Shown: piece after piece, positions 41,353 through 52,129 of the stretch | Numbering within the stretch: position 1 is the first letter of the stretch | Layout: every line of letters begins with the position of its first letter | Assembly: GCA_039519185.1 (NCBI GenBank) | Contig: CM076847.1 | Coordinates: forward strand, 22,503,251-22,567,250 | Origin: Astragalus membranaceus | Taxonomy: Eukaryota > Streptophyta > Magnoliopsida > Fabales > Fabaceae | Length of the DNA: 64,000 bases | Direction of reading: 5' to 3' | Notes under the pieces: model-generated | Told to the model about the DNA's origin: nothing | The model's input: the letters and a program-made list of their open reading frames with translations, nothing else | Database searches by the model: none | Position numbers and translations under genes: made by a program

Positions 41353-44304
41353 TTAGGGTTTTTCAAAATTGCTTTTTGTGTTTACGTGTGCATGCATGCA
41401 TTTTGAAAAACGTGGGACTTTGAGAGATGAGCTGACCTTCAGAAGAGCTTACACTTTTTCCTAAGACACACCCAAACCCTAAGGACTACCTTTATATTTA
41501 AGGACTACCCTTAAACTTGAATCTTCAATTCTTGAGCTTGATTGTCTTGGATTGTGACTTTGATGTTTTGTTACTTTCATTAACTTTGGCCATCAACTTT
41601 GGCTTTGGCCTTTTTACTATTATCAACTTTAGATTTTGTCTTTTTCATCATCAAAACCTCTTAACCACTTCATCATCAAAGCTTAGCCTGCAACACAAGA
41701 TATCTACAGATGGTTCATGGGTTGCCTGCAGTAAAAGTACCTGTCGAAGTTTGCGAGAGTTGTTGCAAGTCGAAGCAACCAAGAAACTCGTTTAAATCAG
41801 AAGTACCTAGCAGAGCAGAGAAGAAGCTAGAGGTGATATTTTCTGATGTCTGTGGTCCTTTCGAAGTATGTTCCTTAGGAGGGAATAAGTACTTTGTCAC
41901 CTTCATTGACGAATACACTAGAATGTCCTGGGTGTTTTTGATCAAAAGGAAGAGTGAAGTACTAGAAATATTCAAGAAGTTTAAGGTAATGATTGAAAAG
42001 CAGAGTGAATGTGCAATCAAAACCCTTAGAAGCGATGGAGGTGGTGAGTACAATTCTCATGGATTTGTCGAATTCTGTGAGAAAGAAGGAATTGTGCATG
42101 AAGTCACTACACCTTACACGCCTCAGCATAATGGTACTGGTGAGAGGAAAAACAGGACCATCCTCAACATGGTAAGAAGCATGTTGAAGGAGAAGAAACT
42201 ACCTCATAGTTTATGGGGAGAACTTGTAGCCACAGCAGTATACATTCTGAACAAATGCCCCTCAAAGAGATTGATTGGGAAGACACCTGAAGAAGCTTGG
42301 CTAGGAAGAAAGCCAAGTGTCAAGCATCTCAGAATAATTGGCTCATTGTGCTATAGACATGTCCCTGAGCAACTAAGAAGCAAGCTGGATGATAGGGCAC
42401 AACAAATGATTCTTGTTGGCTATCATTCGACAGGAGCATACAAGCTGTATGATCCTGTGCAGAAGAAAATGGTGAAAAGCAGAGATGTCGTAGTAGATGA
42501 GTCGAAACATTGGAACTGGGAAGAAGGCTGTGAGAAACCTACAATGATGGACTTCGACGAAGTCTCTGATCGAAATGATCAGAATGAAGAGGTCGAAACT
42601 GAAGAGCCAGAAGAACCCATTGCTGTCGAACCTTTAAGAAGGTCGCAAAGGGAAAGGCAGAGATCAGTAAGACTAGAAGGATTCGACACTTACCCAGATT
42701 CTGCTATTACAGCTGAGGGAGACCTGACACACTTTGCATTAATGGCTGAAGCAGAACCAGTGAGCCTGGAAGAAGCTCTTAGTCACAAGCAGTGGAAGGA
42801 AGCAATGATTGATGAGCTGAAGTCAATCGAAAAGAATGGCACTTGGAAGCTAGTCGAACTTCCAAGGCAAAAGCAAGCTATAGGCGTGAAATGGGTCTAC
42901 AAGACCAAACTCAAGCCCAATGGAGAAGTGGCCAAGTACAAGGCCAGACTAGTAGCCAAAGGGTTCCTGCAGAAACCTGGTCTGGATTTCAATGAGGTCT
43001 TTGCCCCAGTAGCCAGGATCGAAACCATAAGATTGGTAGTAGCAGTGGCAAGTCGTAGAGGTTGGCCTCTACATCAACTAGATGTAAAGTCAGCATTTCT
43101 GAATGGACCTCTGGAGGAGGAAGTCTATGTTTGTCAACCACCTGGTTTTGAGTCGAAGGGTCAAGAAGACATGGTTTTTAAGCTTGAGAAAGCCCTATAT
43201 GGATTCGAGCAAGCCCCAAGAGTGTGGAACAAGAGAATTGATGGATTTCTCTTGGCTCAGAAGTTTATAAGATGCACCAATGAACATGGAGTATATGTGA
43301 AGAAGAATGGAACTTCGACTCAGTTGTTGTTATGCCTGTATGTAGATGATCTACTAGTAACTGGCAGCAAGGAAGTCAAAGTCGAAGCCTTTAAGAAAGT
43401 GATGATGTCTGAGTTTGAAATGAGTGATCTAGGACATCTATCATATTTCCTAGGAATGGAATTCACAGAGTCGAAGAAGGGAATATTTCTGTATCAGTCG
43501 AAGTATGCAGCTGATATCCTGAAGAGATTCGACATGATTAACTGTAAGGAGGTTTCAACACCAGCAGACACAAGCAGCAAGCTGTCGAAAGATGATGAAG
43601 GGATTGAAGTTGAAGCCACCCTCTTTAAACAGATTGTGGGCTCCCTGAGGTACTTGTGCAACACTCGACCTGACATTATGTTTAGTGTCGGAATGATCAG
43701 CAGATTCATGGAGAAGCCGAAAAGCTCTCAACTAGTAGCTGCGAAAAGAGTACTAAGGTATATAAAGGGAACACAAAGTTATGGTGTTCTATTCCCTAGC
43801 AAGTCAGAGTCGAAGAATGATGTCGAAGTGTTTGGTTACACAGACTCCGACTGGAGTGGAGACAAGAGTGATCGAAAAAGCATAAGTGGGTACGTCTTCA
43901 TGTATGGATCGACACCCATCTCTTGGTGCTCGAAGAAGCAAAGTATAGTTGCGTTATCCTCTTGTGAAGCAGAGTATGTGGCTGCTTCGTTTGCAGCATG
44001 TCAAGCATCATGGCTGAGCATGCTATTGGTCGAAATTGGAGTGCACATGGTCAAAGGAATGAAGTTGTTGATCGACAACAAGTCTGCGATAGATCTCGCC
44101 AAGAATCCTGTTGCACATGGTAGGTCGAAGCACATAGAGACCAGATATCACTTCCTGCGTGATCAAGTAAACAATGAGAAGCTGAATCTGGAATATTGCT
44201 ATTTGGAACTTCAAGTAGCTGATGCAATGACCAAGCCATTGCAAAAGGGAAGATTCGAAGAATTGAGAACAATGCTTGGGATGATGTCACTCAGCAATGT
44301 GAAT

Positions 44305-44314
44305 TAGGAGGGAA
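44305..44314 (+). other. copia-A polypurine tract
   Basis: TAGGAGGGAA overlaps the pol stop codon and abuts the 3' LTR. Confidence 0.7.
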
Positions 44315-44596
44315 TATTGAGATATGCCTTGTAATTCTATTGCTTGTAATAATAGTAGGTGTAGTTAGAAACCTAGTCGAAATGGGCCAGTCGAATGGGC
44401 TAGTCGAAATTATGGGCTTGGGCCTGTTTCATTGTATATATATATATACAGACGTCAGTAGCATGTAATTTTGTACACTACTTTTATGAAATTCAGTGCA
44501 GCTTTTACTATTCATATTATATTGCCCTAATCATTCCTCTGACACCTTGCGCCGCCACTTCCTTTTCTTCTCCCTTTCACGTGTTTATCCCCAACA
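44315..44596 (+). repeat. copia-A 3' LTR
   Basis: Same as the 5' LTR plus a 13-base tandem repeat (around GGGCCAGTCGAAT) and more TA units in the TATA-like run. Confidence 0.92.
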
Positions 44597-44601
44597 CAAC
44601 T

Positions 44602-45324
44602 GGTTCACCTGACCCTGTCACAAAGCCATTCAGTGATACCATCCTTGATTATATCTTTAATGAAGAAGTAGATGCCCTTATGTAAGAAATTGAAACTACA
44701 TATTTACAACCCGTGGAGTTCTGGGGTGCTGAGGGACAACTTGAGGCATTGGAAGATAATCAAATAACTGAAGGCATGTTGTTTGAGAAGCCAACCATGG
44801 AGATGACGAAGCACTTAAAGCCTTTGTACATTAAGGCTTACATTAATGGAAAACCTTTTAACTGGGTGTTCCTTAATGGAAGGGTTATGCTAAATATAAT
44901 GCCTCTAGTAACCATGGTAAGGATCATTAGAAACTATGAGGATCTAATCCCTACCAACGTGAAGAGGACCGACTTCATGGGTCTTGATTCCCACACCACT
45001 AGGGTGCGAATATCTGACATGACCATTGGTTCAAAGGTTGCAAAGTCTGCCTTCTTTGTAATAGAAGTAAAACCTTCTGTGCAATCCAAACTACACTAGA
45101 AACTGATGCTTTGGATTGATGACAAGGTTGAGGTAATTGAAGATGACCAAAACCCCTTTTTAGCCGAGGTTAAGATGCTGGAAGCCCCGTTCTACTCTCC
45201 TCATCTGGGCCCTATTGCCATACCTGAAGGATATGAGGAAGGGGGAGTGGAAGTGTGTGAATTGACTAAGGAATGGTGTTATTACTTGAGGACGAGTAAT
45301 GGTTCAAGTTTAAGGGTGTATTAA
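44602..45324 (+). pseudogene. gypsy-2 aspartic protease region
   Basis: The continuation of gypsy-2 after copia-A. The block 44713-45099 encodes KHLKPLYIKAYINGKPFNWV and then FLNGRVMLNIMP, aligned with the retropepsin active-site region of related gypsy elements (VDNGSAVNVMP-like). Here the catalytic Asp is Asn and the Ser is Arg. It goes on through a TRVRISDMTIG block to a stop at 45097-45099. A second block to 45324 has FLAEVKMLEAPFYSP. No reverse transcriptase follows, so the element is truncated after protease. Confidence 0.7.
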
Positions 45325-46406
45325 CTCTTCCGAATAAGAGTTATTAGTGCTCATTTAACTATAATCATGTTTTTTTAAGAGTAATTTGTGTAAATAATTA
45401 GATCATGTGTTTAGGATTTTGGTTTTATGATTTAAGGCGATTAGATTCTATTTTGAGCACTTTAAATGCCCTGTGTTGGGAATTAATTTTGTTTTTAAAG
45501 TGTGCAAGAAACTCAACTTTGGTGCTAGGAACACTGCGCGCCTACATTGAAATCAAATCAAAATTAATTTGAGCAGTGCTGAGTTATTTTGAAAGATAAA
45601 AGTGTTTTGTCTCTCTCTGACGAATTTCCTGACTATGTGTAACACTATAGGACAAAGTGTCTTTACTCTTCTAACGACAATAGGTGATAGAATGCCATTC
45701 TATGACATTTCATATTTCCCATATATCTCTATAGGGACACAAAGACCCCCATCGTGCAGATAAGCTTGCTAATAATGACACTCTTTTCTAAGGCTTTATA
45801 TGATGTTCTACTATTCCTCGTTTTATTGGAGAGGATTTCTATCTTAATAGATTAGAAATTTTGGTTTTATGTCCCCATGTTTTTTTTTTGCAGTATTTCT
45901 TTCTTTTTAATAATTCCAAAAAGACTTTTAATAAAGGAAATAGTAGTACCTTTTGACGAAGTCGGAATTCAAGTTGTATCTTTTTTCTATTCAAACATTA
46001 CTTGCCACCACCAACAACAATATTGGTAGGCAATAGTTGACTATTTTCTTTTTCTTTTGTTGTAGTTACCGCGTGAGATCTTCAAAGAAATTGAGAATCA
46101 AGAGGACATAATACCCCACCACTCACATATATATATATATATATATATATTTATCGGTTAAAGTAATGGCAATCAAATAAATTATTAAAGTTGGAAGTAA
46201 CATGTTGTTCTAGAATCAAAGTGTAGTTAATCTATCTATTGTTTTCTTATAAAACTATTACATTGCTTACATATTGGTTTATGTGCATATAGTGGGGAAA
46301 GACTTGCTACGTGTATCAACTTTGTGACTTGTTTGTGTATGTGCATTTAGTGGGGAAGGGTTTGTTCAGTGTGGCTACACTATAGTAATATCTAATGATC
46401 TAATGG
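45325..46406. other. AT-rich spacer
   Basis: No gene or clear element found. The right end of gypsy-2 lies at or after 45324, but no LTR is recognisable. An (AT)n run is at 46127-46150. Confidence 0.4.
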
Positions 46407-46418
46407 TAATGACATCAA

Positions 46419-46609
46419 TTTTTTTTGATACCGTGTTATTGGTGCGCAGTATCCACCAGCTTTATCGGTGACTAATTTATGTCAAGGAACCTGACGGGTC
46501 ATGTGCACCCAACTCTCTCAGTCAGTGTAGTTCTCCACTCCCAATAGAGATTTTGCCACATTCAAGACTCGATCGAACTTGGTTACCGCATGCACACATC
46601 CTTGTGTGT
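46419..46609 (-). mobile_element. tRNA-derived SINE (191 bp)
   Basis: Flanked by TAATGACATCAA (46407-46418) and TAATGACACCAA (46610-46621), 11 of 12 matching. A T-run at the left is an A-tail on the minus strand. Near the right end the minus strand reads AAGTTCGATCGAGTC, close to a pol III B box. Orientation is minus. Confidence 0.65.
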
Positions 46610-46621
46610 TAATGACACCAA

Positions 46622-47802
46622 AATTAATTATTGATGTCCATTTTTCTCATGTATTGTACAAGTATTAGAAAAAGTTGAAATAGCGACGGAAGTTTGAGAC
46701 GAGATTTAATTAGTTTCTAAATTTGATGTCGCGCCGAAGCAAAGTTAGAGACAAATTTCCATCTCTAAATTTATGTCACCATTTCAACCTTCTTTAGTAG
46801 TAAATCGGTAGAAACAACTTAAATATATTACCTTGCTAACTTGTTTGTGTATGTGTATCTAGTGGGGGAGGACTAGCTAGTGTATCAATTTTGTGACTTG
46901 TGTGAAACGAATCAAATATGTCACAATCACGATTAGGTTATTCATCGGTATTTAGTGGTATCGACATAATTTCTATTTATTATTAACTAAGTCCTAATCA
47001 TTTTATTCAACGAAAAAAAAGTCCTAATCGTTTTCGCTTCATCTTATCCAAAACGGACCAAACCAAGGGAGCTGGAATGTAACCCAAGAAATTAGTTTAC
47101 ATAATGATTTCTGCAAAAAATAATGTACTTACATTCTTTTTCGTTGGTTTTATTTGAAAGTTATCCAATGAGCTGTAATTAACTACTTGCATGATTACCG
47201 TCGACCTCTTTTTATCATTAGTTTAATTACGCTTTTGATTGTATGTAACATATTTTCATCATATGAAACGGGAAATGTCTAAAGTGCAAATTGCAAGTAT
47301 ACGCATGGTGACTAAGTGGAGATAAGTTTGAAAATTTGGAACTATGGTCAAATTAGTTTTTGAATTTAGCCAGACCGTCTCGAATGTAGGTTTTTACTGA
47401 GTGTGGATTTTCTGGGAAGAAGATTATCTATTTTTTTTTTCGAGAAAATTAGAGTGACTTAGACAAAATTAGGGATAGAATAGTGATTTAGAATGGACAG
47501 AGAAAGATGAGAGAAAAAACAAAAGAAGAGAGAGATATGGAGAGATGTAGGGTTCTCACGGTTAGAGAATTCATATCGAATTTTCTAATTTGAGGTGGAA
47601 ATTGTAGCCTATTGAGTAAAGCTCCCTCATTCTCATTTGTTAGATCTATCAAACCATTCCAAAGTTGACATGTGGCATAGTCTTTTATCACTCTTTTTTA
47701 AAAAGTACACAAAACTCTCTTTTTGAAGGAAAGACCCCAAACTCGTAACTACACTTTGCTGTGACCTTCTGCCATCGTCCCGAAGTTATTGTCGCCAGCG
47801 CT
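46622..47802. other. Spacer without recognised genes
   Basis: AT-rich sequence; short open frames show no recognisable domain. Two copies of a GTGTATGTGCAT/GTGTATGTGTATCTAGTGG phrase (about 46330 and 46845) suggest an old local duplication. Confidence 0.4.
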
Positions 47803-47957
47803 CTAATGCCCTATAATAGGTGTCGCCTTGTCTCTGTTGTTCTTGAACATTGTAGAGTTAGTGTGATATGAGCCCACATGCATGTCTAGCCTAATTATCT
47901 CCTAATTATCTCCTAATGCCCTATAATAGGTGTCGCCTTGTCTCTGTTGTTCTTGAA
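47803..47957. repeat. 45-base direct repeat pair around the left end of an inverted-repeat element
   Basis: CTAATGCCCTATAATAGG and the following GTGTCGCCTTGTCTC block occur at 47803-47847 and again at 47913-47957, a perfect 45-base match. The second copy lies inside the inverted-repeat element that starts at 47864. Confidence 0.85.
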
Positions 47958-48724
47958 AAATGACAAAACAAGTTATTTCTCACAAAAACACAAGAACAAG
48001 ATTAACAAAAACACAACACAAATGACACAACACTTACTTGAAAGGAAGAAAATGCAAATATGGAAGAGATAGAAATGGAAGTGGGGAAGGAAGTCCGCCA
48101 CTTCTTCCTTTGGAAGATGACAATGACAACACTATCATTGAGCTCTCATAGCCTCAAGGTTGTGTGCTCAAGGTTCTCATCTCAAGAAACCTTGGAGAAT
48201 CCATGATGAACCTTCACTAACATTAGCAACTAGCCACTCACCACTCACTTAGGTATTAGGGCACTCTCATGCTCAAAATGTAAAAGTGAATTTCAATCAT
48301 CAAAGTTCTAAGGAATTACAAGGTAGAGAAAACTATTTATGTTGGACTATTGGATCCTAGGCCCAACATACAATCCACTAAAAGAAAAACAAGGCCCATG
48401 GCCACATCAAAGTAACTGAAGGTCATAGCCTCCTAAATGGCCAACAAGGCTCAAAAATAAATGTTCATTACAATTAAAAATGAAATCCTAAATTTATTGA
48501 AAAACAAATACAAAGAAATAGGGAACACTAGAGTTTGATAAATCTAGAAATTCCCTAAGGTATTCTTGGTCACCTTTAATGTGTCCTTGTCAATTATCAA
48601 GGTGGACACACTAAAGTATATTCCCTTTAAGTGTTGATTATCTTTTTGGTCTTTTGAATCTTTATCTTTGTGACCGTCATCCAAGCTCCATAATTAGGCT
48701 AGACATGCATGTGGGCTCACATCA
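47864..48724. mobile_element. Inverted-repeat element of unknown class (861 bp)
   Basis: A 35-base terminal inverted repeat with one mismatch (47864-47898 and 48690-48724; starts TGATATGAGCCCACATGC, reversed right end TGATGTGAGCCCACATGC) encloses non-coding DNA. No matching target duplication was found directly outside, so the superfamily is not assigned. Confidence 0.6.
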
Positions 48725-48975
48725 TAGGGCTCGCATCATAGTGACACGTACAAAAAATCCTCATTTGTTGTCATTCATTTTAGTTTTCTTACCGTCCTTC
48801 TATAATGTTTGTAGGCGATAGCTACCATACACAACATGGATCGGTTGTCTATGGTGGACAAAACTTCAACAACAAACAATAATTGTTATAAGATCCCCAA
48901 TCCCAAGGACTCGTCCGTAGCAGACCCCCTTCCCCTTTAATCCCGCATGGCGTTGCAAATGTGTCCATGGAAGTG

Positions 48976-50205
48976 ATGTGGGAGTGCTGCGTGGACATAT
49001 TTAAATATCATTTTAGTCCCTGCAAATAAATTGACTATTCGTTTTAGTCTTACTAAAAAAATTATTGTTGCTCTTACAATTTTTAAAACCATCCAATTTA
49101 GTCCTTAAAGTGGTTTTAGCTTTATTAAATGCTGATATGGCATTTTCTCATCTTGTGTGGTGTGGCTGATATGGCTCATGTATTGATGTGGTTCTTCTTT
49201 CTGGACCTCTCTCCCTCTCAAATCCCTAACCCTAACCCAATTATCCCTCTTTCCCTCTCAAATCCCTTGTTGCTTTCGTTCTTTAAGATTTTCAATTTTG
49301 TGCTTTGGTCATGGTTGACCTGGTCCCCTTCTCCTTTGTTTTGCTTATGTGTTTTTCACTTCTAGAGCATTCAATCAATCTAGAACTTTTATGTCGTTAT
49401 TTATCCAAGTAAAGAGTCATCACGAGTTGGGCGTGTTGTCTGTCGTAGTCGCCTTTTGTGGTTTCCACTACAACCATGTAGTTGCAGTTAGTTCTCTAAT
49501 TGTCTCCTGATCTGAATCACACTTTTTTGGGGTTTACAAGGGAGGCTCGCGGGTTAGGTCATGTAAATGTCGTGATCTAGGGTTTTCGGGGGCAAAGTTC
49601 CTTATGAAGGCACTCGAGCATGCTACACTTTCTAAACCTTTCGCCTCTGCCTTCTCCTCGTGACCCTTTGGCCACTCTACTTGTGATTTGTTGCCTCAAC
49701 ACAATACTTATGCTTTGTGGTTCTCTACGAGGTGTGCTCTGTTACGGTCCCCTTTGGCTGCTCTGACGACAACAAAGCTTCTCCATTTTGTACCACTTTT
49801 GGAAGTGAGAGAGAGATCTACACAACATGCCACATTAATACATGAGCTACATCAGCAATGCAACATAAGATTAAAAAAGGCCACATCGGCATTTAAAAAG
49901 AACTAAAACAACTTTAGGGACTAAAATGTATGGTTTTGGAATTTGCAAAGGCAACAATAATAAAAAATTATAGGGACTAAAATGAAAACTCGCTATATTT
50001 ACAGAGACTAAAATGATATTCAAACCTTTCACGTAGCACTCGACGTCACTCCCACATGCATGTTAACAGTGCACACAGGATTAAAAAAAACCACATTCAC
50101 TAAAACTATTTTAGGGACTAAAATGGATGGTTTTGTAAATTGTAGGGGTATTAAAAAAATTTAGGGACTAAAGTTTGAAGGGACCAAAATGATATTTAAA
50201 TCTAT
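48976..50205. mobile_element. Foldback / MULE-like element with long imperfect arms
   Basis: The left arm (48976 to about 49145) is inverted at about 49870-50059. Shared blocks include GTGGGAGTG at the outer edge, AATATCATTTTAGTC, ATTATTGTTGC, CCAAAACCAT-like and AAATGC(T/C)GAT(A/G)TGGC. A third, shorter arm copy lies at 50085-50205 in the same orientation as the right arm. The interior has no recognisable transposase. These arms of repeated TTTTAGTCCCT phrases are common at Mutator-like MITE ends. Confidence 0.55.
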
Positions 50206-50985
50206 TATCACGATACATGATTTGAAAGAGCAAATTGGATAAGATTCAAAATAGTTTATCTCTAAAATCACCTTGCTACCAAAATACTTTTTGTAGATTG
50301 TAGCTTGTTTTTCATTTTATTGAAAATGAGTGTGACTCACTTATGGCGTACCACCCTAAATATTCATTTTTTTCTGACACCCTAAATATTCATATATGGG
50401 GTAAGTTTAGATATTTTACAATCTTGTCAACTATTATAGATTATTGGAATATCTCAGATTGATATTCTTTTGTAATTTTTCAAAATATTGGTAATATATC
50501 ATTTAACTGTTTTATTATATAAAACATTAGTTTTTTAAATATTATTAATTGAAAAATTATTTTGGGGTAAGGTGATATTCTTTTGGCAAAAAAGGTGTTA
50601 AAATGCGTGTTTTTAATGAATTGGACTTTAAAAATGAATTAGACTAAGGTTGGGCCTCGTTTATATGTTACGTCCCTTTCTTCTGCATACAACCTCCTTA
50701 TTTCTACTATTTACACCAAATTTTACAGATAAAGCCCCTTCATTTTACTTCATTTGCCTCAGGAATTGCTGATATACCCCCTTCATTCCTAAATCTAATC
50801 TTCCTCTTCCTTCATATTTAGTTGATGCACAACAACCCCTCCAACTACGAGTCTCTCTTTCAAACCTCTCACTCAGCAGGGCCGGCTCAAGGCCGGCTCA
50901 AGGCACAAGCAACTAAGATTAAGGCTTTGGGGCTCAATTATTTTAACAAAAAACAGGAACCTCAAATTTTATTATGTAATATTAA
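50206..50985. other. Spacer with a CAGGGCCGG element end
   Basis: No gene recognised. At 50877 CAGGGCCGGCTCAAGGC begins a sequence resembling one end of a transposon, with GGCCGGCTCAAGG doubled. A similar end, inverted, is at about 59630. Confidence 0.35.
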
Positions 50986-51016
50986 CTAGTATGTATGACC
51001 CGTGCGCTGCACGGGT
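50986..51016 (-). mobile_element. Helitron 3' end signature
   Basis: On the minus strand a perfect hairpin (stem ACCCGTGC / GCACGGGT, 3-base loop, 51016-50998) is followed after 8 bases by CTAG (50989-50986) and then T. Hairpin plus CTRR with insertion before T is the Helitron 3' terminus. The element would extend rightwards on this map. A 5' end was not identified with confidence and no Rep/helicase is present, so it would be non-autonomous. Confidence 0.55.
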
Positions 51017-52070
51017 ATACATTTTTTTTGATTTTTTTTTTGTAATTTTAATTTTAAAATATGTTTACTTTGAGTGAAAATAACAAAATTGGTTAAATAT
51101 ATAATTATATCATATTAAACAGAAGTATGTATATTAAAATAATGAGTATGTTAAATAATATATAAATATATCTGTAAGGGCATTGAAATATACATCTTTT
51201 TTTTTTAATTTAATTTTAAAGTATTTTATTAATCAATTTGTATGTTTAAAGAATTGTCTGTATTTATTTGGGATGTTTATAATTATGTATTAATAATTAA
51301 TATTTAAAAAATTATAGGTGTATATTTGATTATTCGAATTTAAAAAATAAATACAATATTGAGATTATGTTAAGTGGTGATACACAAAAAAGGCTGATGT
51401 AAAAATAGACATTTTCTGTTAAGTTATTTTGTAATATAGTTTTGGTTGAACTTAAAATAGATAATTATGTGTATTATGTTAGATATAAAAAATGGGTATA
51501 ACATATTTTGTGTGAACTTAATTTCGTAAAATAAATATAAAAGAATTGTCTTATTTGTTGACGAAACAATTTTGATGAAATAAATATATTTGAATTCGTT
51601 TAAAATGCATTGTGTTATTGGACACATTGTGTTATTGAACTCGTTTAAAGAATATATTTCCAAAACTAATTATATATCTTACCTTCTCTTTTTAACTCAC
51701 TCTGGGCACAAATTGATAAAACTCCGCTGAGACTAATCCCACGGACAACAGTGACTAATTCCTTGCTCATTGTATGTGGCTCGAGGGGCAGGACAGTTGG
51801 CCCAGAGTTTTTATGCTGCTCCATACCCAAGACATAATATATCAGTAGGAGAATAATAGTCATTTTGTCTTAAAAACTTAAATAGTTGACATAATATATG
51901 TTCATTTTGTCATTCTAATGAGGCATGGTGGATATGTCATTCTACCTTCATACTCGTATATAAGAAATAAAAATCAGCAAGTAGTATAAACATAAATATT
52001 TTATTGGTATTGTCATATTTTAGTGTTAATTTTGAACTCAGCTGGAGAATAAATATTATATTGCTTAATT

Positions 52071-52129
<59 letters not shown>

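Larger units (their letters stand above)
35884..41708 (-). mobile_element. Nested copia derivative with large LTRs and deleted pol, copia-B
   Basis: Two direct repeats of about 1.5 kb (35884-37370 and 40200-41708), each TGTTACC...CTACA on the plus strand, enclose 2.8 kb with a minus-strand gag and only the tail of pol. Target copies TATGG (35879-35883) and GATGG (41709-41713) match at four of five bases. Removing the element restores the copia-A frame. Gene order and a Met-type primer site show that transcription is leftwards. The large LTRs, long gag with coiled coil, and repeated purine tracts suggest the SIRE/Maximus group (inference). Confidence 0.9.
40200..41708 (-). repeat. copia-B 5' LTR (right copy)
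   Basis: Direct repeat of 35884-37370. It has the TATA box at 40900-40909 and the 14-copy palindrome array at 40949-41352 with exactly the same spacing as the left LTR. By orientation this is the 5' LTR that would drive gag. Confidence 0.92.
34248..44307 (+). pseudogene. copia-A gag-pol polyprotein, interrupted by copia-B
   Basis: Gag (UBN2-type) from 34248: LPIFDGKDYERWCAQMKVLF onward. CCHC knuckle CYNCQQFGHYRNKC is near 35030-35070. Protease has LDTGCSNHM near 35430. The GAG-pre-integrase HRRLGHL block is followed at 35884 by the copia-B insertion; coding resumes at 41714 in the same frame with the integrase CX2C pair. The integrase core follows (SDVCGPF, LRSDGGGEY, the GERKNRT glutamate), then RT (QLDVKSAFLNG, LYVDDLLVTG near 43340) and RNase H (a TDSDWSGDKSDRKS block, then SSCEAEY, and the final MTKPL), ending at TAG 44305-44307. 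Two stops in gag (TAG 34827-34829, TAA 34881-34883) both fit C-to-T changes of glutamine codons. The 41710-44307 part is entirely open. Confidence 0.93.
33935..44596 (+). mobile_element. Ty1/copia LTR retrotransposon, copia-A
   Basis: LTRs at 33935-34199 and 44315-44596 with a perfect 5-bp duplication CAACT (33930-33934 and 44597-44601). It has an initiator-Met-type primer site and a purine tract. Gag-protease-integrase-RT-RNase H follow in copia order on the plus strand. The LTRs are almost identical, apart from a 13-base repeat and extra TA units in the 3' LTR, so the insertion is young. It sits in gypsy-2 and is itself interrupted by copia-B. Confidence 0.95.
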
